This document shows positions 18,345-25,578 of a stretch of DNA of 41,965 nt, in pieces. Positions within the stretch are counted from its first letter, which is position 1. The number at the start of each line of letters is the position of its first letter. The position numbers and the translations under genes were made by a program. The DNA lies in assembly GCA_023511675.1 (NCBI GenBank), contig JAIMBC010000013.1:1-41965 (forward strand). The letters run 5' to 3'. The notes beneath the pieces are model-generated. The model ran no database searches. It worked only from the letters and a program-made list of their open reading frames with translations, and was not told the origin of the DNA. The DNA comes from Pirellulales bacterium. Its GTDB lineage: Bacteria; Planctomycetota; Planctomycetia; Pirellulales; JAIMBC01.

Positions 18345-18373
18345 GAGGCGGGCGAGACGCCCGCCCCCCAGGG
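18345..18373 (+). repeat. Dispersed hairpin repeat, copy 2
   Basis: The same hairpin core and flanks (GGA before, CCCCAGG after) as at 18229-18255, which shows a mobile or amplified short element rather than chance. Confidence 0.65.
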
Positions 18374-18456
18374 CCCCAGGGCGCCGCCGCCCACGCCTGT
18401 GCTACCCCACGCTACCCATAGGCAGTTTAGGGACGATAGAACGGGAACGTGGTGCC

Positions 18457-18486
18457 GGCATACGCTTGGCGATGGCGACGTATGCC
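18457..18486 (-). terminator. Hairpin at the end of the cyclophilin gene
   Basis: An 8-bp inverted repeat (GGCATACG / CGTATGCC) with a 14-nt loop begins at the stop codon of the minus-strand cyclophilin gene. No T run follows, so termination is only possible, not shown. Confidence 0.35.
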
Positions 18487-19796
18487 TATTGGGCTGGCTC
18501 CAGGGTCTCGGGCTGGCGGGGTTGCCTCATGTCGCGCAGCACGGTGGCCTTGACGATGCGGTCGGGTTCGGGCTGGCGGGGTTGTTCGGGATCGCGGCGG
18601 GTGATCTTGGCCAGCACGTCCATGCCTTCGATCACGCGGCCGAACACGGTGTGCCTGCCGTCCAGGTGCGGGGTGGGGCGGAAGGTGATAAAGAACTGGG
18701 AGCCGCCCGTATCTCTTCCGGCATGCGCCATGCTCAGACTGCCGCGGAAGTGGAGGCGGCGGTCTTCCCGGTAGCACTCGCAAGCGATGTGGTAGCCGGG
18801 GCCGCCGGTACCATCTCCCTGCGGGTCGCCGCCCTGGGCCATGAAGCCGGCCAGCACGCGGTGGAAGGGCGTGCCATCGTAGAAGCCTTTCTTCACCAGG
18901 CTGATGAAGTTGGCGACGGTGTTGGGCGCCTGGTTCTCGAACAGTTCCACTACGATTGTCCCCTTGGTGGTTTCGATTTGCACGCGCGGCAGGTCATCGG
19001 CCTCGGCCTCCTGGGCGCGCAGCTCCTGTTCGTGCGGCCAGGCTTCCTCGTACTTGGAAAGCTGGGAGGCCAGTTGGGCCCCCATTTGGTCGATGGCGTT
19101 CTGCTGGCGGGCCTCTTCAAAATACTGGCGGGCCAGGTCGAACTCGCAGAGGGCGAAGGCAGCGATGCCGGCAAGGTTGTACACCCTTGCGTTCTCGATC
19201 TTGCTGGCGATCAGTACCTTTGCCAGGCGCAGGGCGGCCTCGTACTCATCGCTTTCCACGTGGCGTGCCAGAATGGCGGCGACAAGTTCGGCCAGTTCGG
19301 GGTCTGCGTTGGGCGCCGCCACAAAGGCCGCCTCGGCCAGCGCGAACAGCTCGGGCTGCATGGCTTCGCCCTCGTGCACCTTTTCGGCATAGCGCTGGGC
19401 GATCTCCTGGCGCTGCTTCTCGTCTGTGGCAGCGCGGTATTCGACTTGCATCTCGCGCAGAGTGGCCAGCAGTTCCTTCCACTTGGTCAGGGCGGCCTGG
19501 AACCTGGCCTGTGCGTCCCCCTGGGGGCGGTCCACCTCCGCGGCGTTTGGTTCGGCGCCCTCCGCGGCCTCGACGTCGTTGCCAGACGCCTCCCCCGCTG
19601 GCTCACCTTGAGCGCTTACCGCCTGTTCGCCGGCGGGATCCGGCTTGCGGCGTGGGCTGGCATCATCGGCACGCTCAGGGTTAGAGGTGGGGGACTGAGC
19701 TGAGGCCGGCAGGCTCACGAGGTTGGCCGCGGCCAACGGCCACAGACCGCACGCCACGAGCAGGACCGCCCAGACAGAACGGTTACTTCGCACCAT
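18486..19796 (-). CDS. Secreted cyclophilin-type peptidyl-prolyl isomerase
   Basis: A 436-aa protein with a signal peptide ([26 protein letters not shown]), then a Pro/Glu/Ala-rich linker, a helical TPR-like region ([17 protein letters not shown]), and a C-terminal cyclophilin domain from about residue 265. The cyclophilin signatures are [13 protein letters not shown], the catalytic-Arg motif [33 protein letters not shown] and [17 protein letters not shown]. It should catalyse cis-trans isomerisation of prolyl bonds in exported proteins. The long N-terminal helical half is not part of the standard ~160-residue bacterial cyclophilin and may bind clients. It is divergently arranged with rsmD. 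Confidence 0.93.
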   Translation of the reverse strand: MVRSNRSVWAVLLVACGLWPLAAANLVSLPASAQSPTSNPERADDASPRRKPDPAGEQAVSAQGEPAGEASGNDVEAAEGAEPNAAEVDRPQGDAQARFQAALTKWKELLATLREMQVEYRAATDEKQRQEIAQRYAEKVHEGEAMQPELFALAEAAFVAAPNADPELAELVAAILARHVESDEYEAALRLAKVLIASKIENARVYNLAGIAAFALCEFDLARQYFEEARQQNAIDQMGAQLASQLSKYEEAWPHEQELRAQEAEADDLPRVQIETTKGTIVVELFENQAPNTVANFISLVKKGFYDGTPFHRVLAGFMAQGGDPQGDGTGGPGYHIACECYREDRRLHFRGSLSMAHAGRDTGGSQFFITFRPTPHLDGRHTVFGRVIEGMDVLAKITRRDPEQPRQPEPDRIVKATVLRDMRQPRQPETLEPAQ

Positions 19797-19919
19797 GGTA
19801 CAATGGACTCCTTCGCAGCACGCGAGGTTCGATCGATCGGGAACAGGCAGGCGGCGTGCTGCCGCCTGCCATCAGCAGTGTAGCAGCGCCCGCACGTTTG
19901 CAGCAGGCCGGATTTGCAA

Positions 19920-20573
19920 ATGCATTCTCGCAAACGTAGGACTCGTGGGGGGCGGGGCCGCGGCCGCGGGACGAGCACGAAGGTCGGCTCGGTCCGCATC
20001 GTGGGCGGGAGGTGGCGCGGCCGGCGTATTACCTTCCCCCTTGACCGGCGCACGCGACCCATGAAAGATCGGGTGCGCCAGGCCGTATTCAACCTGTTGG
20101 GAGAGGCTGTGGAGGGAGCGCACGCCATCGACCTGTTTGCGGGCACGGGGGTGCTGGGTCTAGAGGCACTCAGCCGCGGCGCCTGCCAGGCGACGTTCTT
20201 CGAGCAACACCATCCCACTGCCCGCCGGCTGGCGGAAACCGCGGCGCGGCTGGGGGCGAAGGACGTGGAGATCCACGCGGCAGATACGCTGGCGTTCTTG
20301 GCGCAACATGAAACGCGGCAGCACCTTGCGAGGTCGGGCCGGCCCTGGCTGGTGTTCTGTTCGCCGCCATACGAGCTGTACCACACCGCCTGGGAACGTC
20401 TGGGCCCCTTGCTCGAGCAACTGCTGCGCGGGGCACCGGCTGGCAGTTGCTTTGTGGTGGAGGCCGATAGCCGGTTCGACGTGGGGCGGCTGCCGGAACC
20501 GGATAGCTGGGATGTGCGGGAGTACCCCCCGGCGCGGGTGGCTGTACGTCGGGCGGCGCCAATCGCGGGTTAG
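19920..20573 (+). CDS. rsmD: 16S rRNA (guanine(966)-N2)-methyltransferase, RsmD family
   Basis: A 217-aa AdoMet-dependent Rossmann methyltransferase that should methylate N2 of G966 in 16S rRNA. The family N-terminus is clear (VRIVGGRWRGRRI, RTRPMKDRVRQAVFNLL), with AdoMet motif I in DLFAGTGVLGLEALSRGA. Motif IV reads SPPY instead of the usual DPPY/DPPF, so the first acidic residue is replaced by Ser. A basic tail precedes the domain (HSRKRRTRGGRGRGRG). ATG at 19920 is preferred over an in-frame TTG two codons earlier; no good ribosome-binding site is visible for either. It is single and divergent from the cyclophilin gene. Confidence 0.87.
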   Translation: MHSRKRRTRGGRGRGRGTSTKVGSVRIVGGRWRGRRITFPLDRRTRPMKDRVRQAVFNLLGEAVEGAHAIDLFAGTGVLGLEALSRGACQATFFEQHHPTARRLAETAARLGAKDVEIHAADTLAFLAQHETRQHLARSGRPWLVFCSPPYELYHTAWERLGPLLEQLLRGAPAGSCFVVEADSRFDVGRLPEPDSWDVREYPPARVAVRRAAPIAG

Positions 20574-20897
20574 AGCAGAGAGGGTTTTTTGGCTGGCCTA
20601 AAGGCAGTTGAAGAGGCTGCCAGGCTCAAGAGAAAACTGCACGGGTGCTTGACTTTTGCCCAGGCACGAGAATAATAAGTTGTTTTAGCAATCGCGGTAC
20701 CACCCCGCCCTGGTCGAAACACCGTTTTCCCACCTGCCCTCGACCGCGTGGTGCCGCTTACGGTTGTATGGTGTGTCTCCCGCCCCATTCCGATGCAGGG
20801 CTTGCCTGGGCAAGGCGAGTCCCGAGATAGGTTTTTAATAACCTTCCGGGTGGCGTGCGTGGAGAGCGGCCCTGGTGGGATTGGGAGTAGTTGTTCG
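20574..20897. other. Intergenic region upstream of the 71-aa gene
   Basis: I see no gene; a frame on the minus strand (20570-21061) lacks support. It contains one promoter-like sequence at 20649-20676. Confidence 0.45.
20649..20676 (+). promoter_or_regulatory. Candidate sigma70 promoter
   Basis: TTGACT (20649-20654), a 16-nt spacer and AATAAT (20671-20676), in a locally AT-rich patch. It would drive the 71-aa gene with a leader of roughly 215 nt. Confidence 0.4.
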
Positions 20898-21113
20898 ATG
20901 CGCAACGTGTTTGAGGCGATCTTGCAGTGTGGGCACGATGAAGACTTTGTGCCGCACGAAGACGACCAGTTCGTGCCCACGGATGCGCCAGCCGGATCTC
21001 CGGAGAAGATTGCCGTGCTGGCTCGCCGTGTGGAGTTGGGCGTGCCCCTGTGGCACCCCAAGGATCGCTGCGACTACAGCGGCCTCAAGGGCGCGATTCG
21101 CCCCCGCGAGTAG
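20898..21113 (+). CDS. Small conserved hypothetical protein, 71 aa
   Basis: An acidic small cytoplasmic protein, MRNVFEAILQCGHDEDF..., ending DYSGLKGAIRPRE. It resembles a short planctomycete family of unknown function recognised by EDFVPHE, EKIAVLARRVELG and PLWHPKDRCDYSG. It has no signal peptide or membrane segment. The start at 20898 follows GGGAG about 13 nt upstream; in-frame starts further up lack support. A strong terminator lies 48 nt after the stop, so it appears to be monocistronic. Confidence 0.7.
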   Translation: MRNVFEAILQCGHDEDFVPHEDDQFVPTDAPAGSPEKIAVLARRVELGVPLWHPKDRCDYSGLKGAIRPRE

Positions 21114-21161
21114 CCGCAAGATGGGTGCTCCGCCGGCTGCCTTGTTGCGCCGGCTGGTTCC

Positions 21162-21191
21162 AGGCCCGAGGGATCGGGCCTTTTTCTTTTT
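21162..21191 (+). terminator. Rho-independent terminator
   Basis: Perfect 8-bp stem AGGCCCGA / TCGGGCCT with loop GGGA, followed by TTTTCTTTTT. It ends the 71-aa gene and separates it from the operon starting at 21421. Confidence 0.85.
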
Positions 21192-21358
21192 CGGGATGCC
21201 ACTGCCTGGCCTGGCGTTTGGCCTGCCGCTGGGCGTGTGCTACTGGTTGCCGGCCAGGCTGCGGCAGGCATGGCTGAGGCAGGCCGGGCCGGGGCAGGTC
21301 CGCTGGGGGCTGGATCTGGCAACCGGTGCGCACAAAGGCTAAGGTGATGGTTGCGAAT

Positions 21359-21387
21359 AACCCTACAGACTTGGCTGTCTGAGGGTT
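21359..21387 (+). promoter_or_regulatory. Bulged hairpin in the leader of the selenoprotein operon
   Basis: AACCCT(A)CAGAC pairs with GTCTGAGGGTT around a 6-nt loop: 11 base pairs with one bulged A. It lies 33 nt upstream of the ATG at 21421 and has no T run. It may be a translational or transcriptional control element, or only a processed remnant; the sequence alone does not decide. Confidence 0.45.
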
Positions 21388-21408
21388 GGCATTCTGTCTT
21401 CCTCTGCT

Positions 21409-21412
21409 GGAG
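21409..21412 (+). promoter_or_regulatory. Ribosome-binding site of the HMA selenoprotein gene
   Basis: GGAG (within CTGGAG) ends 8 nt before the ATG at 21421, good spacing that fixes this start. Confidence 0.6.
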
Positions 21413-21420
21413 TCATCACA

Positions 21421-21795
21421 ATGCCGCGCTACTCTGCGCTGATCGCGGCGGCGGTGCTCTGTGGATGCACACGCTCGCCAGCCCCTGTCGATGCCGGCAC
21501 AGGGCCCAACGCTCCCCGCAAGCCGGCGGCATCGAGCGAACTGCCGGGCGGGTCAGGCCCCGCCCAGCCCACGTTGGTTCAAGTGGTGCTGGATGTGCCC
21601 GGTATGCACTGACCGGTGGGTTGAGCACCCAAGGTGCAGAATGCACTGGAACCGCTGCCGGGTGTAGCGGAGGTTGAGGTGAACGTGTCAAGTGGCGAGG
21701 CCAGGTTGCGGGTGAATGCCAGCGAGTTTGACCCCCAGCAGGCCATCGCCGCGCTGGCCGAAGCCGGCTATGAAGGTGCCCGTGTAAAGGAATAG
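21421..21795 (+). CDS. HMA-domain lipoprotein with two in-frame UGA (putative selenoprotein)
   Basis: Read with both TGA codons (21610-21612 and 21622-21624) as selenocysteine, the frame gives 124 aa ending at a TAG. The N-terminus is a lipoprotein signal (ALIAAAVLCGC, lipid on Cys16), then a Pro/Ala/Ser linker, then a heavy-metal-associated fold of the MerP/CopZ type: strand LVQVVLDVPGM, metal loop GMH-U-PVG-U, helix APKVQNALEPLPGV, strands AEVEVNVSSGEARLRV, helix FDPQQAIAALAEAGYEGA. The UGAs at residues 64 and 68 replace the metal-binding cysteines of the GMxC motif; spacing is UxxxU rather than CxxC. Codon use stays normal after the UGAs, and the next gene starts 9 nt downstream. TGA is an ordinary stop in neighbouring genes, so the code is not reassigned. 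The protein probably binds a soft metal or does redox chemistry at the envelope (inference). Confidence 0.85.
21629..21649 (+). promoter_or_regulatory. Candidate bacterial SECIS hairpin A
   Basis: CCA-(AG bulge)-GTGCA, loop GAA, TGCAC-TGG: eight base pairs with a 2-nt bulge and a loop that starts with G. The loop G (21639) is 26 nt after the first UGA and 14 nt after the second. It recalls the apical stem of the E. coli fdhF SECIS (GGU-U-GCA). Confidence 0.5.
21652..21670 (+). promoter_or_regulatory. Candidate bacterial SECIS hairpin B
   Basis: CCGCT pairs with AGCGG around a 9-nt loop that begins with G (21657). That G lies 32 nt after the second UGA, inside the usual spacing range for bacterial SECIS elements. 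Confidence 0.35.
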
Positions 21796-21804
21796 CCGCA
21801 CGCC

Positions 21805-22239
21805 ATGCTGTTGCCCAGGTATTCTCTCCGCCACGTGTTGGCGGCGACGGTGGTGCTGTCGCTGGTGTTCCTCGCGGCCGCACAGGCCGCACGAGGAGAG
21901 GCCTGGGCGACAGGCGTCACCGTGGCGGTGGCAACAGTGGTGCTGTCGCTAGGTGTGTATGTCCTGACCTTTCTGGCAATCTGGGTATTCGGTGTGCCGT
22001 ACCAGATGTGGTGGCAGCGGCGCAAGGGCATGAGTCCGTTCGAGGAATTGCCTGAGCCGCTGCTGGCCGGACGTGGGCAAGTGCGTCCCCTGTCCCCCCC
22101 CGGGGCAGCATCGGCTGCCAGTGCCGCGGGGCACACCGGCAGCAAGGCCGCCGTCCGGCCCAACAAGTTGCCAGCCGCACGGCCAGAGGCGGAGGGGGCG
22201 CACATCGGCAAGGAAGGCACTCAGGATACGCTCCCATGA
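21805..22239 (+). CDS. Small two-helix membrane protein
   Basis: A 144-aa protein with two N-terminal membrane helices (LAATVVLSLVFLAAAQA and VAVATVVLSLGVYVLTFLAIW) followed by the short motif VPYQMWWQRRKGMSPFEELP and a Pro/Ala-rich, probably disordered cytoplasmic tail. The ATG at 21805 lies 9 nt after the selenoprotein stop, with AAAGGA upstream inside that gene. Its last bases overlap the next start (ATGA at 22236-22239), so it is translationally coupled to it. I do not recognise a function; the context suggests a membrane partner of the ABC system. Confidence 0.75.
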   Translation: MLLPRYSLRHVLAATVVLSLVFLAAAQAARGEAWATGVTVAVATVVLSLGVYVLTFLAIWVFGVPYQMWWQRRKGMSPFEELPEPLLAGRGQVRPLSPPGAASAASAAGHTGSKAAVRPNKLPAARPEAEGAHIGKEGTQDTLP

Positions 22240-24623
22240 AAACGTGCATCCTGCCTGACGCCGCAGAGCGCCTTGTTGGCCGCATGGTTGTGCTGGCCGC
22301 GTGGCTTGCCGCCCTCTGCTGGGGAGCATGGCCGGTACGCAAGGCACAGGGTCAGAACGGTTATATTTCCTTCTCGTCGGGCAACGGCTTACAAATGCTC
22401 GTCGACATGAGCTGGACCGATGGCGCGGGCTATCGTCCCATCATGGTCGAGGTAACGGCCCCGGGGACGCCGGCCGCGGTCGACCGGCAGTTCTCCGTGC
22501 GGCTGATTGGGCGCTATCGGTACATGCCGGCTAGTCCCGCCATGGCGGTGACGGAGCATTTTGTCATCCCCGCGGGCAGCAATCAGGCCAGGGCCGTGCT
22601 CACCGTGCCGACTTACTTCATCTGGAATCAGCTCGATGTCGAGTTGTACGAGGATGGCGAGTATCTCGACAGGGTTTCGCAACGCGATGTGTTCTTCGGC
22701 ATGCAGAGTTTTGCCTGGGACCTGGGCCGGCCGCGGATATTGGTGGCCACCAGCAACTCTACCTGGGGGCCGCTGCCGAGCGTGCTGCTTCAGGGCCAGG
22801 CGGGCAACCAGAGCAGGCCCCCCATGCAGCCGCCCGCAGGGGGGGCGGTCTCCCCCAGACTGCTACTGCCGCCGGGGGGCGAGTCGGAGCAGATCATTCC
22901 CGGTCTGTGGCAGAGTTTGCAGTCTGCCCAAGCGGCGGTGGTGAGGCTGGAGAGCCTGCCGGAGCGATGGCAGCAATATTTGTCGTGCGATTTGGTGTGC
23001 ATCAGCCTGGACGATCTGTTGTTGCTGGCACGCTCTCACCCGCGGCGCTTGGAGGCGCTGTTGGGATGGGTGCATGCCGGGGGGACGATTGCCATCAGCG
23101 GGCTGACGGAAGGCTATTCGCGGCTGGCGGAGTTGGAGAGGGTACTGGGATTGCCCGCTGGGAGGGGCGGTGTGGAGGAATCGCGTGAGCGGGGCTGGCT
23201 GGCGGCGGACCCTGCTCTGCTGGCGCCGCTCGAAGAGGTGCTCAAGGCGATGGAGGCGCAGGGTATGCTGGGGCCGGACGGCAAGCCTGTGACGGACATG
23301 GGGGGGATGGGCGTGGGCAGCGGTTTGCCCTCGTCGGCCGGCTTTAGCAGCCAGCCGCCGATGGTGGGTGGCACGGGGGCCTTTGTGGGCGGTAGTATGT
23401 CCGGTCCGGCGGACGGACCGAGGTTGAGGCTACCGGAGGGCATGTCCGACCTTTCCTGGGTCAGGCGGCCGAAACCAGGAGAACGGCCCTTCATGCATCG
23501 GCGCTACGGGCTGGGAATCGTGGTGGGGCTGGCCAAGGAAGGGCCATTTAGCATTTCTCAGTTCGAGTGGCAGTGGCTATCCGACACACTGCAAACTCGC
23601 TTGAACTGGCCGATGCGTTATGGGTTGAACCTGCAAGGGGGCAATGCCGATTTCTGGCAGTTTTTGATACCTGGGGTGGGTCTGGTTCCGCGCTGGACGT
23701 TCTTGTTGCTGATCAGCGTGTTCGTGGTGGTGATTGGGCCGGTGAACTACTTCTGGCTGAAGCGGCAGCGGAAGTTGTATTTGCTTCCGGTACTGGTGCC
23801 GTCGGTGGCCTTGCTGGTGACGTTGGGCTTGTTTGTGTATTCGATGGTAGCAGATGGCCTGGGCGTGCGTGTGCGGGCGCGAAGCTTGACGGAGATTGAT
23901 CAGCGGGCGGGCCGCGTGACGACGTGGAGCCGGCTCTCGTACTATGCAGGGTTAGCGCCGTCTGGCGGATTGACATTTAGCGACGATGTGGCGTTGTTTC
24001 CCATCGAGCCGGAAGAGATGCCTGATAGCGGCGTGCGGCGGCAGCGCGAGCTGGAGTGGGCCGATGGCAAGCAATACCTGCGGCGAGGGTGGTTGGCCTC
24101 GCGTGTACCGACGCAGTACCTGAGCATGCGTACGCGAACCAGCAAGGCAGGGTTGCGCATCTTGGGGCCGTCTGGCAAGGGCCTGCGCGTGCGCAATGAG
24201 CTGGGAGCCAATGTGGAGCGATTGCTGGTGTGTGACGAGGGAGGCCTGGTTTATGCCGGTCAGCAGTTGGCTGAGGGAGCAGAGGCGGTGCTGGCGCCCG
24301 CCGATCTTCAGCAAGAGGCCGATGCCTTTCGTGCGGCGTGGAAGCGGTGTCCGCTAGAATATCCGACAGGCATCGATCCCAACTTCCGCGGCTTTGGCCC
24401 TCGGCGCTATTATACGGGCCGCTACGGGGGCATGGCCCTGCAGCAAGGCAACTTGCTGGAGACCGCACTGTTCCGCGTGCAACAGGGGTGCGCTGCCGGG
24501 GGGCAAGAATTGCTTACCGAGCCGCGCACCTATTTGGCGATCGCCGCCGGCCCCGCGGAAGTGGAGCTGGGGATGGACGTTGTGCCGGAGGCGAGCCTGT
24601 TCGTCATCCAGGGCAGGTGGTAG
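22236..24623 (+). CDS. Large membrane-anchored envelope protein, 795 aa
   Basis: The N-terminus has a signal sequence (MVVLAAWLAALCWGAWPV), then an extracytoplasmic region of about 440 residues starting with a beta-rich domain (YISFSSGNGLQMLVDMSW). A flexible Gly/Ser/Met linker occurs near residues 348-390. Two adjacent membrane helices follow (FLLLISVFVVVIGPVNYFW, then LPVLVPSVALLVTLGLFVYS; ~486-538), and a C-terminal domain of about 250 residues. I do not recognise a named family. The layout, a large exported domain plus membrane hairpin encoded directly before an ABC ATPase and permease, resembles auxiliary subunits of ABC-2 systems (GldG-like in arrangement, not shown by sequence). The start ATG overlaps the previous stop by 4 nt. 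Confidence 0.8.
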   Translation: MKTCILPDAAERLVGRMVVLAAWLAALCWGAWPVRKAQGQNGYISFSSGNGLQMLVDMSWTDGAGYRPIMVEVTAPGTPAAVDRQFSVRLIGRYRYMPASPAMAVTEHFVIPAGSNQARAVLTVPTYFIWNQLDVELYEDGEYLDRVSQRDVFFGMQSFAWDLGRPRILVATSNSTWGPLPSVLLQGQAGNQSRPPMQPPAGGAVSPRLLLPPGGESEQIIPGLWQSLQSAQAAVVRLESLPERWQQYLSCDLVCISLDDLLLLARSHPRRLEALLGWVHAGGTIAISGLTEGYSRLAELERVLGLPAGRGGVEESRERGWLAADPALLAPLEEVLKAMEAQGMLGPDGKPVTDMGGMGVGSGLPSSAGFSSQPPMVGGTGAFVGGSMSGPADGPRLRLPEGMSDLSWVRRPKPGERPFMHRRYGLGIVVGLAKEGPFSISQFEWQWLSDTLQTRLNWPMRYGLNLQGGNADFWQFLIPGVGLVPRWTFLLLISVFVVVIGPVNYFWLKRQRKLYLLPVLVPSVALLVTLGLFVYSMVADGLGVRVRARSLTEIDQRAGRVTTWSRLSYYAGLAPSGGLTFSDDVALFPIEPEEMPDSGVRRQRELEWADGKQYLRRGWLASRVPTQYLSMRTRTSKAGLRILGPSGKGLRVRNELGANVERLLVCDEGGLVYAGQQLAEGAEAVLAPADLQQEADAFRAAWKRCPLEYPTGIDPNFRGFGPRRYYTGRYGGMALQQGNLLETALFRVQQGCAAGGQELLTEPRTYLAIAAGPAEVELGMDVVPEASLFVIQGRW

Positions 24624-24627
24624 GCGC

Positions 24628-25578
24628 ATGAAACTAGGCAGCGGGCCTCTGATCGAACTGCGCCGCCTGCACCGCTATTTCGGCCAGACGCAGGCGGTGC
24701 AGGATGTCAGCTTCGAGGTGGCCGCCGGCCAGGTCATGGGCTATATCGGCCCCAACGGTGCCGGCAAGACCACCAGTATGCGCATCCTGGCCACGCTCGA
24801 TGTGCCCACCAAGGGCGATGCCTTCGTGGACGGCTTCTCCGTGGTCAACGATCCAGACCGGGCCCGCGCACGCCTGGGCTTCATGCCCGACTATTTCGGC
24901 ACGTACGCCAACGTCAACGTCTGGGAATACCTCGACTTTTTCGCCCGCGCCTACGGCCTGCGCGGCAAGACACGCCTGGCCGCACTCGACTATGTGATGC
25001 GATTCACCGGCCTGGATGAACTGGCAGAGAAGCCCATGCGCGGCCTGAGCAAGGGCATGAAACAGAGGCTCTGCCTGGGGCGCGCCATGATCCACGATCC
25101 GCCCGTGCTGGTGCTGGATGAGCCGGCGGCGGGACTCGATCCACGGGCACGGATTCAGTTGCGAGAGATGATTCGGCAGCTTGCGGCTCAGGGCAAGGCC
25201 GTGTTGATCAGCTCGCACATCCTGACCGAACTGGCCGAGATGTGCGATGTGGTGGCGATCATCGAGCGTGGTCGGCTGCTGGCGGTAGGCTCGGTGGAAG
25301 AGATGGTGCGCAGGCAGGTCAGGCAGCAGCGGCGCGTTTCGGTGCAGGTGCTGGGGGAGATAGCACCCGTGAACGCATGGCTGAGCAGCCGGCCGGAGAT
25401 ACGGCAGGTGCATGCCAACGGCAACACGGCCACGTTCGTGCATGATGGGACGGTGGAGGCGGAGGCGGATTTGCTGGCGGCCATGATTGATGCGGGGTTT
25501 CGCGTGGCGGCCTTTGGCAGCGTGGCCGCGACGCTGGAAGAGGTGTTCATGCAAGTAACAGAGGGACGGGTGCAATGA
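24628..25578 (+). CDS. ABC transporter ATP-binding protein
   Basis: A 316-aa ABC ATPase of the ABC-2/drug-and-polysaccharide exporter type. Walker A is GPNGAGKTTS, the signature is LSKGMKQRL (replacing LSGGQ, as is common in this subfamily), Walker B is VLVLDEPAAGLDP, and the switch His is in LISSHILTEL. The C-terminal ~90 residues form the usual accessory domain. The frame is open far upstream, but the ATG at 24628, 4 nt after the preceding stop, begins the domain correctly. It should energise the permease encoded next, with which it overlaps by 4 nt (25575-25578). Confidence 0.93.
   Translation: MKLGSGPLIELRRLHRYFGQTQAVQDVSFEVAAGQVMGYIGPNGAGKTTSMRILATLDVPTKGDAFVDGFSVVNDPDRARARLGFMPDYFGTYANVNVWEYLDFFARAYGLRGKTRLAALDYVMRFTGLDELAEKPMRGLSKGMKQRLCLGRAMIHDPPVLVLDEPAAGLDPRARIQLREMIRQLAAQGKAVLISSHILTELAEMCDVVAIIERGRLLAVGSVEEMVRRQVRQQRRVSVQVLGEIAPVNAWLSSRPEIRQVHANGNTATFVHDGTVEAEADLLAAMIDAGFRVAAFGSVAATLEEVFMQVTEGRVQ

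Larger units (their letters stand above)
18011..18456. other. Repeat-rich intergenic region, regulator / cyclophilin
   Basis: No gene is seen. It holds a duplicated 15-nt unit (18206-18235) and two copies of a GC-rich hairpin (18229-18255 and 18345-18373), described separately, plus an AT-richer purine stretch around 18125-18150. Confidence 0.5.

Noticed and set aside
21196-21342. A 48-aa hydrophobic frame after the terminator
   Set aside because: It begins 5 nt after the terminator T run, has no ribosome-binding site and no family resemblance.
21421-21612. A free-standing 63-aa lipoprotein ending at the first TGA
   Set aside because: It would stop inside the metal loop of an HMA domain while the remaining fold is encoded in frame right after it.
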